A stretch of 64,000 nt of DNA from Paraburkholderia sp. HP33-1 (GCF_021390595.1 NZ_JAJEJR010000003.1:992001-1056000); one strand, 5' to 3'. Numbered from the stretch's first letter, positions 1 through 8,812 are shown. Numbers and translations are program-made. Notes: a model not told the origin generated them from the letters alone.

Positions 1-318
1 TCGGCAAACAGCGGAAATTCTTGAGTAATCCGCTCGCTTCACGAGACCGCCCCCCGGTGGGTGGGTTGTCGACGATTCCCGCGACGCAGTCGAATGACTC
101 TTTGTGGCCGCATATTGCCGTATGCCGCTTGCATAGATTTGCAATCTGACCGGTCGATTTAGACCTGCTGCCCTACGTTGGAAATTCTCACCAGTTGTGG
201 CGTAACCATCGGGAATTTTCACATTCCACGGCACAGGCCCGGACATGCGTGCCACCGTTAGTGAAAAAGCCCTTTGGAATCAGCGTCGCGGTTTTCACTT
301 GCCGCGTCACTCGACACG
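1..318. other. IS-derived leader region without a recognisable gene
   Basis: I see no coding region here. Bases 180-191 (GGAAATTCTCAC) and 211-222 (GGGAATTTTCAC) form an imperfect direct repeat 31 bp apart. Spaced repeats of this kind resemble the multiple terminal repeats at ends of IS21-type elements, but no istA or istB sequence follows, so that link is a guess. Transposase-like sequence starts at about 319. Confidence 0.35.
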
Positions 319-474
319 GGCAAACGTGGCCGGCCCAGCAATCGCGAACTGCCGGTCGATCCGCGGGCCCGTGTCATGGCGCTGCTGCCCGAGCGCTACG
401 CCGATTTCGGGTCGACGCTGGCGTGCGAGAAGCTGCGCGAATGTCACGGGCCGACGCTGTCAAAGGCAACGGTT
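319..474 (+). pseudogene. ISNCY-type transposase relic (central part)
   Basis: Frame 1 from 319 reads GKRGRPSNRELP, then RYADFGSTLACEKL, then HGPTLSKATV. This is the conserved segment just after the N-terminal helix-turn-helix of ISNCY-family transposases, where GRPSN and RYADFGPTLACEKL are hallmarks. Similarity stops at about 474 and neither the N-terminal region nor the DDE catalytic core is present, so this is a dead fragment. A different fragment of the same family, the N-terminus, lies at 15840-16025 on the same strand. Confidence 0.6.
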
Positions 475-497
475 CTTGCTACGACAAAGCCATTGTG
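465..497 (+). pseudogene. possible IS3-family transposase scrap (GSCYDKA motif)
   Basis: In frame 3 the bases read KGNGSCYDKAIV, which resembles the RKGNCYDNAVVES motif near the C-terminus of IS3-family OrfB transposases. It overlaps the end of the ISNCY fragment by a few bases, so the two would be fused at about 465-475. The match is only about ten residues long and could be chance. It lies directly beside the 3' end of the GH42 gene on the opposite strand. Confidence 0.3.
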
Positions 498-503
498 CAT
501 ACC

Positions 504-2507
504 TCAGAAATGGAGCCGGTGAGCCTCCTCATCCACGAGAATCTCGACACCACCCGGAGCAAGCTCGATCACCCCAACACTGCGCTCGCCCGTGAGCGCG
601 CTTGCCGCCCCGCGAGCATGCAGTGACACACGCTTCGGCTCCTTCGTCAGGTTCAGCACAAAAAGCAGCCGCTTACCGTTGCCGCTGCGCACGGACAGCT
701 CGACTCCCTCGGGTAGATCCAGCACGAATTCGATGGACATTTCCTCCGCCAAGCGCCGGAAAAAGACGCGATATGCGTCACTGTCCAGCACGGTGCCCAG
801 GTAGTACGACAAGCCATTGCCGAAGCGATTGCGCGTCACTGCCGCGCGGCCGGAGAAGTACTCGCTGGCGTAGGTCCCGATCGTCTCGGCAGACAGCGGC
901 TCCAGAATGTCGCACCACTGCTCGCAGCCGAACCGCTCGTTGCCGTAAAGCGCGACTTGCTGCACGTCGCGTCCCACCGGATCGTATTCGTCGACCTGCA
1001 CGCCGGTCACGTCGTCGAGAAGATTCGGCAGACGTCCCGGCAAACAGACGTTATTCATGTTCTTGACACCGGTCCGCGCGGTCAATACCAGCGTGCCCCC
1101 GCTCTCGACATAGCGGCGCAGCTTGCCGGCCACAGCGTCGTCGAGCAGATAAAGCGACGGCGCAACCACGAGCTTGTAGGCGTCGATCGCCTCCGTCCAA
1201 TTGATGACGTCGGTGCCGATCCCCAGCCGCACGAAAGCGGCGTGCATCTGCTTGAAGTTGCCGAGGTAGTCGAAGCCGTCGGACTGCGGCTGGATACGAA
1301 GTGCATTGAGCTGCTCATGGGAGAACAGCATGGCCACGTCATTCTTGAGCGTCGTGCCTTCCAGCAAAGGCGTGAGCTTTTGCGCCTCCTTGCTGAATTG
1401 CTCGAACTCCGCGAAGCGGCGGCCCGGCACGCCGTGATGATCGAGCAAGCCATGCCAGAACTGCTCCGCCCCGACGCGCGCCGTACGCCAGCGAAAATGC
1501 ACCACGACGTCCGCGCCGCGCGAAACGCTCTGCCACGCGTGGGCGCGGATCATGCCCGGAAACGGCGTGCGCGACATCGGATGCCAGCAGCCAGGGGTAC
1601 CGCTCAGTTGCTCCATGACCCAGTAGTTCTTCCGCTTCACGCCGCGCGTTAGATCGTGCGTAAGCGCGCCGTGGTAGACCCTCGACTTTGCATCGTCGGC
1701 GAGATCGGTGCTCGGATAGTAGTCGACCGACGCGAAATCCATGCTGTCGAACAGATCGTAGTAGTCGGTCGTGACGGGATAGCCCCACAGGTTGTGCGTC
1801 ACGAATTTTCCGGGACTGTTCGCGCGTATCAGCTCGGCCTGGAACCGGTTGAAGTCGGTCACCGAATCCGACGAAAAGCGCTGGAAGTCGAGCAGAAACG
1901 ACGGGTTCAGATAGGGAGAGCCGCCCAGCGGTGTCGTCACCTGCGTCCACGCGCTGTATTCGCCGCTCCAGACCACTGTGCCCCACTCGCGGTTCAGATT
2001 CTCCAGGCTGCCGTACTTCTTCTGCAGCCACGTACGGAAGCCACGGGTGCAATGCTCGCAGTGGCAATCGTTCGCGGCGAGCTCGTTGTCGGTCTGCCAG
2101 CCAATCAGCGCCGGATGGGAACCATAGTGCTTCGTCAACCGGCCGATGATGCGCTCTGCGTGCCGGCGCAGCGAGGGGCTGTTGTAGCAGCGGTGGCAGC
2201 GCACGCCCGGATAGACAGGCTGACGCTTGCTGTCGACGGGCAGCACATCCGCATGCTTTTCGACTAGCCAGTTCGGGGGCGTCGCGGTCGGCGTGCCGAG
2301 CACGATCTCGATGCCATGGCTCGCCAGCGTCAAAATGGCGGCGTCGAGCCAGCCGAAGTCGAATTCGCCGTCTCTCGGTTCGAGCCGAGACCACGCAAAC
2401 TCGGCAAGGCGCACGATGCGAATCCCCGCTGCCTGCATCCGCTGCGCGTCCTGCTCCCACATCGCGGGGTCCCAATGTTCGGGGTAATAGTCGACTCCGA
2501 CCTTCAT
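504..2507 (-). CDS. beta-galactosidase, glycoside hydrolase family 42
   Basis: A 667-residue cytoplasmic GH42 enzyme expected to hydrolyse beta-galactosides delivered by the adjacent ABC transporter. The start at 2507 (MKVGVDYYPEHWD) has AGGA eight bases upstream and begins exactly at the conserved GH42 N-terminus; the open frame extends 16 codons further without support. The proton donor is E142 in QTDNE and the nucleophile E299 in VMEQ. C104, C148, C150 and C153 match the structural zinc cluster. The trimerisation and C-terminal domains follow. It is the last gene of the operon running from 6824. Its final residues (about AHRLHF) and stop codon fall at the IS-relic junction and may not be native. 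Confidence 0.92.
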   Translation of the reverse strand: MKVGVDYYPEHWDPAMWEQDAQRMQAAGIRIVRLAEFAWSRLEPRDGEFDFGWLDAAILTLASHGIEIVLGTPTATPPNWLVEKHADVLPVDSKRQPVYPGVRCHRCYNSPSLRRHAERIIGRLTKHYGSHPALIGWQTDNELAANDCHCEHCTRGFRTWLQKKYGSLENLNREWGTVVWSGEYSAWTQVTTPLGGSPYLNPSFLLDFQRFSSDSVTDFNRFQAELIRANSPGKFVTHNLWGYPVTTDYYDLFDSMDFASVDYYPSTDLADDAKSRVYHGALTHDLTRGVKRKNYWVMEQLSGTPGCWHPMSRTPFPGMIRAHAWQSVSRGADVVVHFRWRTARVGAEQFWHGLLDHHGVPGRRFAEFEQFSKEAQKLTPLLEGTTLKNDVAMLFSHEQLNALRIQPQSDGFDYLGNFKQMHAAFVRLGIGTDVINWTEAIDAYKLVVAPSLYLLDDAVAGKLRRYVESGGTLVLTARTGVKNMNNVCLPGRLPNLLDDVTGVQVDEYDPVGRDVQQVALYGNERFGCEQWCDILEPLSAETIGTYASEYFSGRAAVTRNRFGNGLSYYLGTVLDSDAYRVFFRRLAEEMSIEFVLDLPEGVELSVRSGNGKRLLFVLNLTKEPKRVSLHARGAASALTGERSVGVIELAPGGVEILVDEEAHRLHF

Positions 2508-2591
2508 ATGGATCGTCCTGAAAGAGTTCTGATTGAGTGATCGGGGCGGCTGCACAGAGAGGTTCGTGCCGCCGCGGAAATGAAATTCGCC

Positions 2592-3443
2592 CTAGCCCTT
2601 GGTCGCCCCAAAGGTCAGGCCGGCGACGAAATGCTTCTGCATCGCAAAGAACATGGCGACCGAGGGCAGCGCCGCCAGCAGCGAGCCCGCTGACACGAGG
2701 TTCCATGCCGTCGTCCACTGCCCTTTCAACGCGGCGACGCCGACGGTAATCGGCGCTGCATCGTCGCCCTGCGTCAGGCACAAGGCCCAGAAGTAGTCGT
2801 TCCACACGAACGTGAAGACGAGAATGGCGAGAGCCGCCAGCGCGGGCGCGATGAGCGGCAGGATGATGCGCCAGAACAATTGCCACTCGTTCGCCCCTTC
2901 GATCCGCGCGGCCTCGATCAGCTCGAACGGCAGCTCCTTGATGAAGTTGCGCAGGAAGAGCGTGCAGAACCCCGTCTGAAACGCAAGATGAAATAGCACG
3001 AGCCCTCCGACGGTGTTGAACAGACCCAGGCTCAGCGTCAATTGTCGAACCGGGATCATGAGGACCTGAATCGGCACGAAGTTGCCGGCAACGAAGGTGC
3101 CGAGCAGCGCGGCGTTGGCCTTGAACGGATAGGTCGCGAGCGCGAACCCGGCCATCGACGCCAGCGCGATCGCCCCCGCCACCGACGGAATCGTGATGAG
3201 GCAACTGTTCACGAAGTAATGCAGCATCGGCGAGTCGACCAGCACCGTCCGGTAGTTCTCGAAGAGAGCGAACTGGCGCGGCCATCCCCAATAGTTGCCT
3301 TCCATCAGCTCGTTCGACGAACGCACGGACGTCACCATCACGGCGACGAGCGGCAGCAGCCAGACGACAAGCGCGATCGGCAGCGATGCCTTGTACAGCC
3401 CACGGCTGGCCGGCCTCCATTTCGCAACGGGCATGGGATACAT
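2592..3443 (-). CDS. sugar ABC transporter permease, MalG type
   Basis: A 283-residue inner-membrane permease of a CUT1 carbohydrate importer. It has an N-terminal membrane segment (about residues 22-42) and several more helices. The cytoplasmic EAA loop, EAARIEGANEWQLFWRIILP, docks on the ATPase. The start at 3443 follows AAAGGAAAGGAAT. It lies 15 bp downstream of the MalF-type permease and 84 bp before the beta-galactosidase, in one minus-strand operon. The substrate is inferred to be a beta-galactoside or oligosaccharide from the GH42 neighbour. Confidence 0.9.
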   Translation of the reverse strand: MYPMPVAKWRPASRGLYKASLPIALVVWLLPLVAVMVTSVRSSNELMEGNYWGWPRQFALFENYRTVLVDSPMLHYFVNSCLITIPSVAGAIALASMAGFALATYPFKANAALLGTFVAGNFVPIQVLMIPVRQLTLSLGLFNTVGGLVLFHLAFQTGFCTLFLRNFIKELPFELIEAARIEGANEWQLFWRIILPLIAPALAALAILVFTFVWNDYFWALCLTQGDDAAPITVGVAALKGQWTTAWNLVSAGSLLAALPSVAMFFAMQKHFVAGLTFGATKG

Positions 3444-3458
3444 GTCGATTCCTTTCCT

Positions 3459-4406
3459 TTAGCGATCCGCATGCAGCAGGCGCCGCAGCTGATAGACGAT
3501 GAAGACCAGCATGATGAGAAAGAGCACCACTGCGATCGCGGCGGAATAGCCGAAGCGGAAGTATTTGATGGCCTGGTCGTACATGAAATATGCGAGCACC
3601 GTCGAGCTGTCGAACGGACCGCCGCCGGTCATCACCGCGATCAGATCGAAGCTGCGCAACGCCCCGATGACGGTGAGCACCACCGAGAGGAACGTGGCCG
3701 GCTTCAACTGCGGCAGCACCACGTGCCACAGCAGCGACCAGCCTCGCGCCCCTTCCATCCGTCCGGCTTCGATGATTTCCGGATTGATGCCGGTGAGGTT
3801 CGTCAGGTAGAGCAGCATGCAGAACGGGATTTGCGGCCAGAGCGCCGCCGCGATGATGCCGAAAGTCGCATAGCGCTCGTCCCCGAGCACCGGGATACCG
3901 TGACCGACGAACACCTTCAGCAAGCCAAACGACGGATCGTAGAACCAGCTGAACACGAGACCGACGACCACGCCGGACAGCACGAACGGCGAGAAGAACA
4001 GCGACTTCACGAGTCGCATGCCCCGCACGCTCTGATTCAGGTACAGCGCAAATGCGAGCCCGACAGGCGGCGCGAGCAGGAACAGCGCGAGCCAGACCAC
4101 GTTGTTCCTGAGCGCGACGTAGAACGTGTCGCTGTGCAGAAGCTCCACGTAGTTCGCCAGGCCGACGAAGGTTTTCTCGCTCATGCCGTCCCAGCTGTAG
4201 AAACTCAGGACGATGCTGCTGACGATCGGATAGATGACGTAGACGCCGAACATCACGCACGCGGGCAGCAGAAAAAACCACGCTGCGCGCATGCGCCTGC
4301 GCGCAAGTGGCGCGCGGGCGCGTGAGCGGGATTCGGCGCGTCCAGTCTTGCCCGCACGGGCGGATACCGCGGGACGCGTGGACTGCGTGCTCTGCAACGG
4401 GCGCAT
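3459..4406 (-). CDS. sugar ABC transporter permease, MalF type
   Basis: A 315-residue inner-membrane partner of the downstream MalG-type permease. A basic N-terminus of about 40 residues precedes the first membrane helix (AAWFFLLPACVMFGVYVIYP). The EAA loop reads EAGRMEGARGWSLLWHVVLP. I chose ATG 4406 because CGAGG lies seven bases upstream and it falls 16 bp after the stop of the binding-protein gene; the open frame could extend to 4478, inside that gene. Typical CUT1 organisation. Confidence 0.88.
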   Translation of the reverse strand: MRPLQSTQSTRPAVSARAGKTGRAESRSRARAPLARRRMRAAWFFLLPACVMFGVYVIYPIVSSIVLSFYSWDGMSEKTFVGLANYVELLHSDTFYVALRNNVVWLALFLLAPPVGLAFALYLNQSVRGMRLVKSLFFSPFVLSGVVVGLVFSWFYDPSFGLLKVFVGHGIPVLGDERYATFGIIAAALWPQIPFCMLLYLTNLTGINPEIIEAGRMEGARGWSLLWHVVLPQLKPATFLSVVLTVIGALRSFDLIAVMTGGGPFDSSTVLAYFMYDQAIKYFRFGYSAAIAVVLFLIMLVFIVYQLRRLLHADR

Positions 4407-4422
4407 GATGAGCCTCGACCGG

Positions 4423-5658
4423 TTACGACTTCTGGTAGATCCGCTGACGCTCCTGCTCGAGATGAGCGAGGATCGCATCGAGCTGGGACGGGTCGCTCAC
4501 GAAGCGCTGCATCCCCTTCATGCCTTCGTCGGCCATCTCCTTGGTCATGTCGCGGTCGTAGAACTGCGCGATGCCGGTCGTGGTCTTCGACAGGATGTCG
4601 AAGCCTTTGCGCGCGATCGGATCTTCCGGCAGCGGAGACTGGTTGTTGGCCGGCAACGAGCCGAACGCGGCGGCATACTTTCCGTCCACGTCCTGCCGGG
4701 CGATGTACGCCAGAAAGCGCCGCGCGTCCGCTTTGTTCGTCGCGCGCGCCGGGATGTTGAGGCATTCCGCCGACCCGTCTTCGGCGGCAGACACCTTCGG
4801 GTCGACCACCGGGAACTGGAAGTAGCCCGTTTCCGGCTTGATCGACGGGGGCAAGCCGGCTGAGAGGAAAGTTCCCATCAGCATCATCGCGGCCTTGCCC
4901 TGGATATAGAGCGGCTGCACTGAGTCGAGGCTGTACGAGAGCGGGTTGTCGATGAAGTATTTTTCGTCGATGAGCGTCTTCCACGCCTGGTACACCTTCT
5001 TCACGCGTGCGTCCGTGTAGGGCACCTGGCCGTTCATCAGCTGCATGTGGAAGGCGTAGCCGTTCAGCCGCAGGTCGAGGTAGTCGAACCACGCCGCGAG
5101 CGTCCACGCATCGCGGCCACCCACGGCGATCGGCGCAATGCCCGCGGCTTTCAGCTTGCGGCAGGCTTCGAGAAACTCGTCCCAGGTCTTCGGCTCGCTT
5201 GCGATGCCAGCCTTCTGAAACAGGTCCTTCCGATAGAAGAGCCCCCACGAGAAATAGTCGGTCGGAACCGCATACTGCTTTCCAGCGTAGGACGAGGCCT
5301 GCTTCAGCGACGCGAACTCGGTGTTCCAGTTGTTCTTCTGCCAATCGGCGGACAGGTCTTCAAACAGGCCGCGCCTCGCGTAGTACGCCATGCGCTCGCC
5401 CTCGTGCCACTTGACGACATCGGGCGCGACGGTCGTGAGCCATGCGGGCAGCTGAACCTTGTACGCTTCCTCCTCGACGAAATTCGCTTTCACCTTCACG
5501 TCGGGATTCGCCTTCTCGAAGTCGGCGATGACGCTCTCCCACAGGGCACGTTGATTAGCGCCCTTGAACGCGACGTTGAAGTTCAAGGTGCCCGCATGAG
5601 CGCTGGTGACAAGGGCTAACGCGGCGGCAAGCGCCGGCAGTCGGCGAATCGTCTTCAT
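4423..5658 (-). CDS. sugar ABC transporter substrate-binding protein
   Basis: A 411-residue periplasmic solute-binding protein of the CUT1/MalE-like family. It has a clear Sec signal, MKTIRRLPALAAALALVTSAHA, cleaved before GTLNFN. The mature N-terminus contains the usual LWESVIADFEKANPDVKV segment. The longest open frame adds 24 non-signal residues, so ATG 5658 is preferred. It lies 20 bp after the ATPase gene. Ligand class (galactoside or galacto-oligosaccharide) is inferred from the GH42 gene in the same operon. Confidence 0.9.
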   Translation of the reverse strand: MKTIRRLPALAAALALVTSAHAGTLNFNVAFKGANQRALWESVIADFEKANPDVKVKANFVEEEAYKVQLPAWLTTVAPDVVKWHEGERMAYYARRGLFEDLSADWQKNNWNTEFASLKQASSYAGKQYAVPTDYFSWGLFYRKDLFQKAGIASEPKTWDEFLEACRKLKAAGIAPIAVGGRDAWTLAAWFDYLDLRLNGYAFHMQLMNGQVPYTDARVKKVYQAWKTLIDEKYFIDNPLSYSLDSVQPLYIQGKAAMMLMGTFLSAGLPPSIKPETGYFQFPVVDPKVSAAEDGSAECLNIPARATNKADARRFLAYIARQDVDGKYAAAFGSLPANNQSPLPEDPIARKGFDILSKTTTGIAQFYDRDMTKEMADEGMKGMQRFVSDPSQLDAILAHLEQERQRIYQKS

Positions 5659-5678
5659 GAAGTGTCTCCGGATTGTCT

Positions 5679-6824
5679 TTAATGAAGCGGCGGCACGGCG
5701 CGGCCGTCCGCTGTGAAGAGGTGACAGCATGGCGCCGGCACCGTGAGTCGAATCGTGTCGCCTGGCTGGCTGGCCGTGTCGCCCTGCACCTTCGCCAGCA
5801 GCATCGCGCCGGCCGGGTCGTCGAGATGCAGATAGCTCTGCTCGCCAAGCCGTTCCACGAGCGCGACCTTGCGTGCGATGACCTGCGGCGGCATCTCGGC
5901 GCTATCGGCCGCAGGCGGCTTTCCTGCCTGCAAGTGCTCGGGACGAATGCCGAGCGTGACCGGCTGCGAAGGCGTCAACGCGGCGCCGGACACCGACACG
6001 CGCAGCATCTCGCCAGAACCGTCGAGCTGTACCGCGACGCCGAGCGCATCGCTTGACACGACTTTGGCCTGCAGAAAATTCATGCGGGGCGTGCCGATGA
6101 AGCCTGCGACGAAGCGGCTGTTCGGGCGGTGATACAGGTCGAGCGGCGCGCCGATCTGCGCGATGCTGCCGAAGCGCTCGGCGTCCTTGCCCGCATGCAG
6201 CAGCACGATCTTGTCGCCCAGCGTCATGGCCTCGATCTGGTCATGGGTGACGTAGACCGTGCTGGCCTGCGCGAACTGGTTGTGCAGCCGGGCGATTTCG
6301 ACGCGCGTCTGCCCGCGCAGCATGGCGTCCAGATTCGAAAGCGGCTCGTCGAACAGGAACACGCCTGGTTCGCGTACGATCGCGCGGCCAATCGCCACCC
6401 GCTGCCGCTGCCCGCCCGACAGCGCGGCCGGTTTGCGCTCGAGCAGCGCGTCGAGCTGCAGCGTTTGCGCCGCCTTGCCGACCCTGCGCCCGATTTCATC
6501 GCGCGGTGTCCTGGCGAGCTTCAAGCCGAAGCCCATGTTCTCGGCCACCGTCATGTGCGGAAACAGCGCATAGCTCTGGAACACCATCGCCACGCCGCGC
6601 TGCGACGGCGGCACGTCATTCACGACCTTGCCCGCGATCCTGACCTCGCCTTCGCTCGGATCCTCGAGCCCCGCGATCATCCTCAGCAGCGTTGACTTCC
6701 CGCAGCCGGACGGGCCGAGGAAAACGCAAAACTCGTTGGCGCCGATTTCCAGGTTGATGTCGCGCAGCACCGGCGGATGCTCGCCGTACGCCTTGGACAC
6801 TTCCGACAACGTGATTGCAGCCAT
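5679..6824 (-). CDS. sugar ABC transporter ATPase, MsmK/UgpC/MalK type
   Basis: A 381-residue ATP-binding subunit. It shows Walker A GPSGCGKST, the signature LSGGQRQRVAIGRA, Walker B VFLFDEPLSNLDA and the switch-loop histidine in YVTHDQ. A C-terminal regulatory domain follows (GIRPEHL). It is the first gene of the five-gene operon (ATPase, binding protein, MalF, MalG, GH42). AAGGTG lies upstream of ATG 6824, and a 20-bp palindrome begins ten bases before the start codon, where a bound repressor would block the leader. Confidence 0.92.
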   Translation of the reverse strand: MAAITLSEVSKAYGEHPPVLRDINLEIGANEFCVFLGPSGCGKSTLLRMIAGLEDPSEGEVRIAGKVVNDVPPSQRGVAMVFQSYALFPHMTVAENMGFGLKLARTPRDEIGRRVGKAAQTLQLDALLERKPAALSGGQRQRVAIGRAIVREPGVFLFDEPLSNLDAMLRGQTRVEIARLHNQFAQASTVYVTHDQIEAMTLGDKIVLLHAGKDAERFGSIAQIGAPLDLYHRPNSRFVAGFIGTPRMNFLQAKVVSSDALGVAVQLDGSGEMLRVSVSGAALTPSQPVTLGIRPEHLQAGKPPAADSAEMPPQVIARKVALVERLGEQSYLHLDDPAGAMLLAKVQGDTASQPGDTIRLTVPAPCCHLFTADGRAVPPLH

Positions 6825-6833
6825 GTTTTCACC

Positions 6834-6853
6834 TTGATTTAACGTTAAATCAA
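6834..6853. promoter_or_regulatory. probable LacI-family operator
   Basis: TTGATTTAACGTTAAATCAA is a perfect 20-bp palindrome with a central CG step, the usual architecture of LacI-family operators. It lies between the sugar ABC operon and the divergent lacI-type gene, ten bases before the ATPase start codon. Repression by the product of 7052-8092, relieved by a sugar, is the natural inference. Confidence 0.75.
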
Positions 6854-6866
6854 CCGGTGCTGAAAA

Positions 6867-6883
6867 ATGGCCCCAGGGGCCAT
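6867..6883 (-). terminator. hairpin with T-tract, possible leader attenuator
   Basis: ATGGCCCC-A-GGGGCCAT is a perfect inverted repeat. Read on the minus strand, the direction of the ABC operon, it is followed directly by TTTTT. That is the form of an intrinsic terminator, here in the leader ahead of the operon. It could equally be a protein-binding palindrome. Where the operon promoter lies relative to it is unknown. Confidence 0.4.
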
Positions 6884-7051
6884 CGCGTCAGAAAACGTTC
6901 TGTTCTGGTTGCGGAATGTACGCCGTGCGCCTCGCCGTTGCAAGCGTAAATTTCGTCGTGGTTTGCCCGGATATCCGGCTCTGGCGTCCCCTCCGCGCTA
7001 ACGCTATATTGCGTCTCAGACTAACAGCCCCTCAGCGGACGGCTCACTCGG

Positions 7052-8092
7052 ATGGACAGGAAACGAGACGCAGCGGCGACCATCAAGGACGTTGCGGAAC
7101 ATGCGGGTGTTTCACCCATGACGGTATCGAACGTGTTGCGCGGCAAGGGGCGCGTGAGCGAGGAAACGCGCCGGCGCGTGCTCGAGGTTGCCGAGCGCCA
7201 GGGGTATCGCCCCAACCTGGCCGCGCGGGCGCTCGTTGAGCGGAAAGCGCCGACGCTGGCCCTGATGCTCGGCTGCATCACCAACCCGTTCTACCCGGAA
7301 TACACTCTCGCGACGAATCTGGCGGCCCTTCGGCACGGACGATACCTGCTGGTCTGCAATACCGATCATGAGCAGGACGGCGGCACACGTTTTCTGGAGG
7401 AAGTCGGGGGGTCGCTCGCGGATGGCGTGCTGGTCGCCAATCATGGCGATTTGCCCGTCGAGCAGTTGCGCGAAGTCGAGGCGCGCGGCATCCCTGTCGT
7501 CATCAGCATCTGGGAGTTGCCCGACGAACCGCCCGGCATTCCATGCGTTGCATTCGATTCGAAGGCGGCCGGGCGGATCGCCACCGATCACCTGATCGAG
7601 CTCGGCCATCGACGGATCGGCGCCGTCATCGGCAGCCCCAAGATGGGCATCCATCGAGGCCGTTACCGCGGCTATCGCGACGCGCTGCGCAGCGCGCGCA
7701 TCCGCGCCAGCGCCGCCGACGAACGGTTCGTCAGCGACAGCTACGAAAGCGGCTATGACGCCGCGCTCGAATTGCTGAGGGCGCACCCGGACCTGACCGC
7801 CCTCTTCGTCTCCAACGACCTCCCCGCGCTCGGGGCGCTCAATGCGGCAGCCGACCTCGGCCTGAACGTGCCGCGCGACCTGTCGGTCGTGAGCATCACC
7901 GATATCGAGCCCGCGCAACGCTCGCGGCCTTCGCTCACCACCGTCGCGATCCCCACCGAGGAGATCGCATTCAGGAGCGTGGAGTTGTTGCTCGCGTTGA
8001 TGTCGGGACACCCCGGCATCGAGAGCGTAGTCGAGACGTCCAAGCCCTTTCTCGTCAAACGTGGTTCCACCGCACCCGTCAAGCGAAACTAA
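7052..8092 (+). CDS. LacI-family transcriptional regulator
   Basis: A 346-residue repressor. The N-terminal helix-turn-helix and hinge read ATIKDVAEHAGVSPMTVSNV then YRPNLAARAL. The periplasmic-binding-like effector domain follows (from about residue 65), including the SVVSITDIEPAQRSRPSLTTV stretch common in the family. It is divergent from the sugar ABC/GH42 operon and shares with it the intergenic region that carries the 6834-6853 palindrome. No strong Shine-Dalgarno precedes the ATG. Effector is inferred to be a galactoside or derived sugar. Confidence 0.9.
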   Translation: MDRKRDAAATIKDVAEHAGVSPMTVSNVLRGKGRVSEETRRRVLEVAERQGYRPNLAARALVERKAPTLALMLGCITNPFYPEYTLATNLAALRHGRYLLVCNTDHEQDGGTRFLEEVGGSLADGVLVANHGDLPVEQLREVEARGIPVVISIWELPDEPPGIPCVAFDSKAAGRIATDHLIELGHRRIGAVIGSPKMGIHRGRYRGYRDALRSARIRASAADERFVSDSYESGYDAALELLRAHPDLTALFVSNDLPALGALNAAADLGLNVPRDLSVVSITDIEPAQRSRPSLTTVAIPTEEIAFRSVELLLALMSGHPGIESVVETSKPFLVKRGSTAPVKRN

Positions 8093-8192
8093 CCAGATTC
8101 GCAATTGCGCCCTGCAGCAATATCACGCTGCCGGCGGAGCCGGTCGTGCGCCACTCCACCGAACCGGTCCGGACAAAGGAGCGCCGCACAGA

Positions 8193-8582
8193 TCACCAGA
8201 TCGTTTCCACGTAAGTCGACGCGCGCACCTTCGCATCCGACGTGACGAGCGCGCCGCCGAAGTTGCGAGCGGTGGCGACGATCAATCTCTGGTGGGACGT
8301 TAGCGTGAGCGGCAGTGTGGCCGCGCGAAGCGCGATCTCGATGTCGACCGGGACCATCCGCACACGATCCATCGACACGAAGGTCGACAGCCAGCTGCGT
8401 GTGTTCATCGACAGTCCCAGACGGCCGTCCTTGACGAACTCCGCGATTTCGAGCGCGCTGATCGCCGAAATCAGGATTTCGCCGCCGTCCAGTTCCCGAT
8501 CGATCGCATGGTGCGCGGCCTGACTCAATGCCTTCTGCCTGCCGAGCCAGCACACCAGCGCAAGCGTATCGAGCGTGATCAT
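8193..8582 (-). CDS. PIN-domain (VapC-like) toxin candidate
   Basis: A 129-residue PIN-fold protein starting MITLDTLALVCWL, with D5, E45 and D116 (VTSD) at the usual acidic positions. VapC proteins are ribonucleases neutralised by the partner antitoxin. The segment normally reading DPxDRLIVATA is TSHQRLIVATA here, so the acidic residues expected before RLI are T95 and Q98. This raises the question whether it is active. The start overlaps the antitoxin stop by ATGA, supporting ATG 8582 over the longer open frame. Confidence 0.8.
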   Translation of the reverse strand: MITLDTLALVCWLGRQKALSQAAHHAIDRELDGGEILISAISALEIAEFVKDGRLGLSMNTRSWLSTFVSMDRVRMVPVDIEIALRAATLPLTLTSHQRLIVATARNFGGALVTSDAKVRASTYVETIW

Positions 8583-8812
8583 CGCTCCTCCTGCTCTAGT
8601 GGAACCGTCTCGGGAGCGTGCTTCAGATTGAAATGCACGATCGAGGCACGCAGCAGCTCGAGTGGATTCTCGCGCTTGCTGCGGTACGGCCGGATTTCGA
8701 TGGTGGGCTGCCCGCGATCCGTGACGATCACGGTTTCTCCCAGCATCTCGACCTGACGGAATAGCTCGCATGCCCTGGACTTGAAAATGGCCTTCGATAC
8801 TCTCTTTTCCAT
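8579..8812 (-). CDS. Phd/YefM-type antitoxin
   Basis: A 77-residue protein beginning MEKRVSKAIFKSRACELFRQVEMLGETVIVTDRGQPTIEI, the Phd/YefM fold that binds DNA at its N-terminus and the toxin at its C-terminus. A second ATG four codons upstream (8824) is possible. It precedes the PIN-domain gene with a 4-bp ATGA overlap, the normal antitoxin-first order. It is probably autoregulated; the upstream 8825-9043 stretch holds no gene. Confidence 0.8.
   Translation of the reverse strand: MEKRVSKAIFKSRACELFRQVEMLGETVIVTDRGQPTIEIRPYRSKRENPLELLRASIVHFNLKHAPETVPLEQEER

Noticed and set aside
1339..4281. 980-codon minus-strand open frame
   Set aside because: An out-of-frame shadow of the permease and GH42 genes, Arg/Ala/Pro-rich, with no family similarity; the real genes are in another frame.
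3042..4325. 427-codon plus-strand open frame
   Set aside because: Antisense shadow of the ABC permeases with His/Arg/Glu-rich composition.
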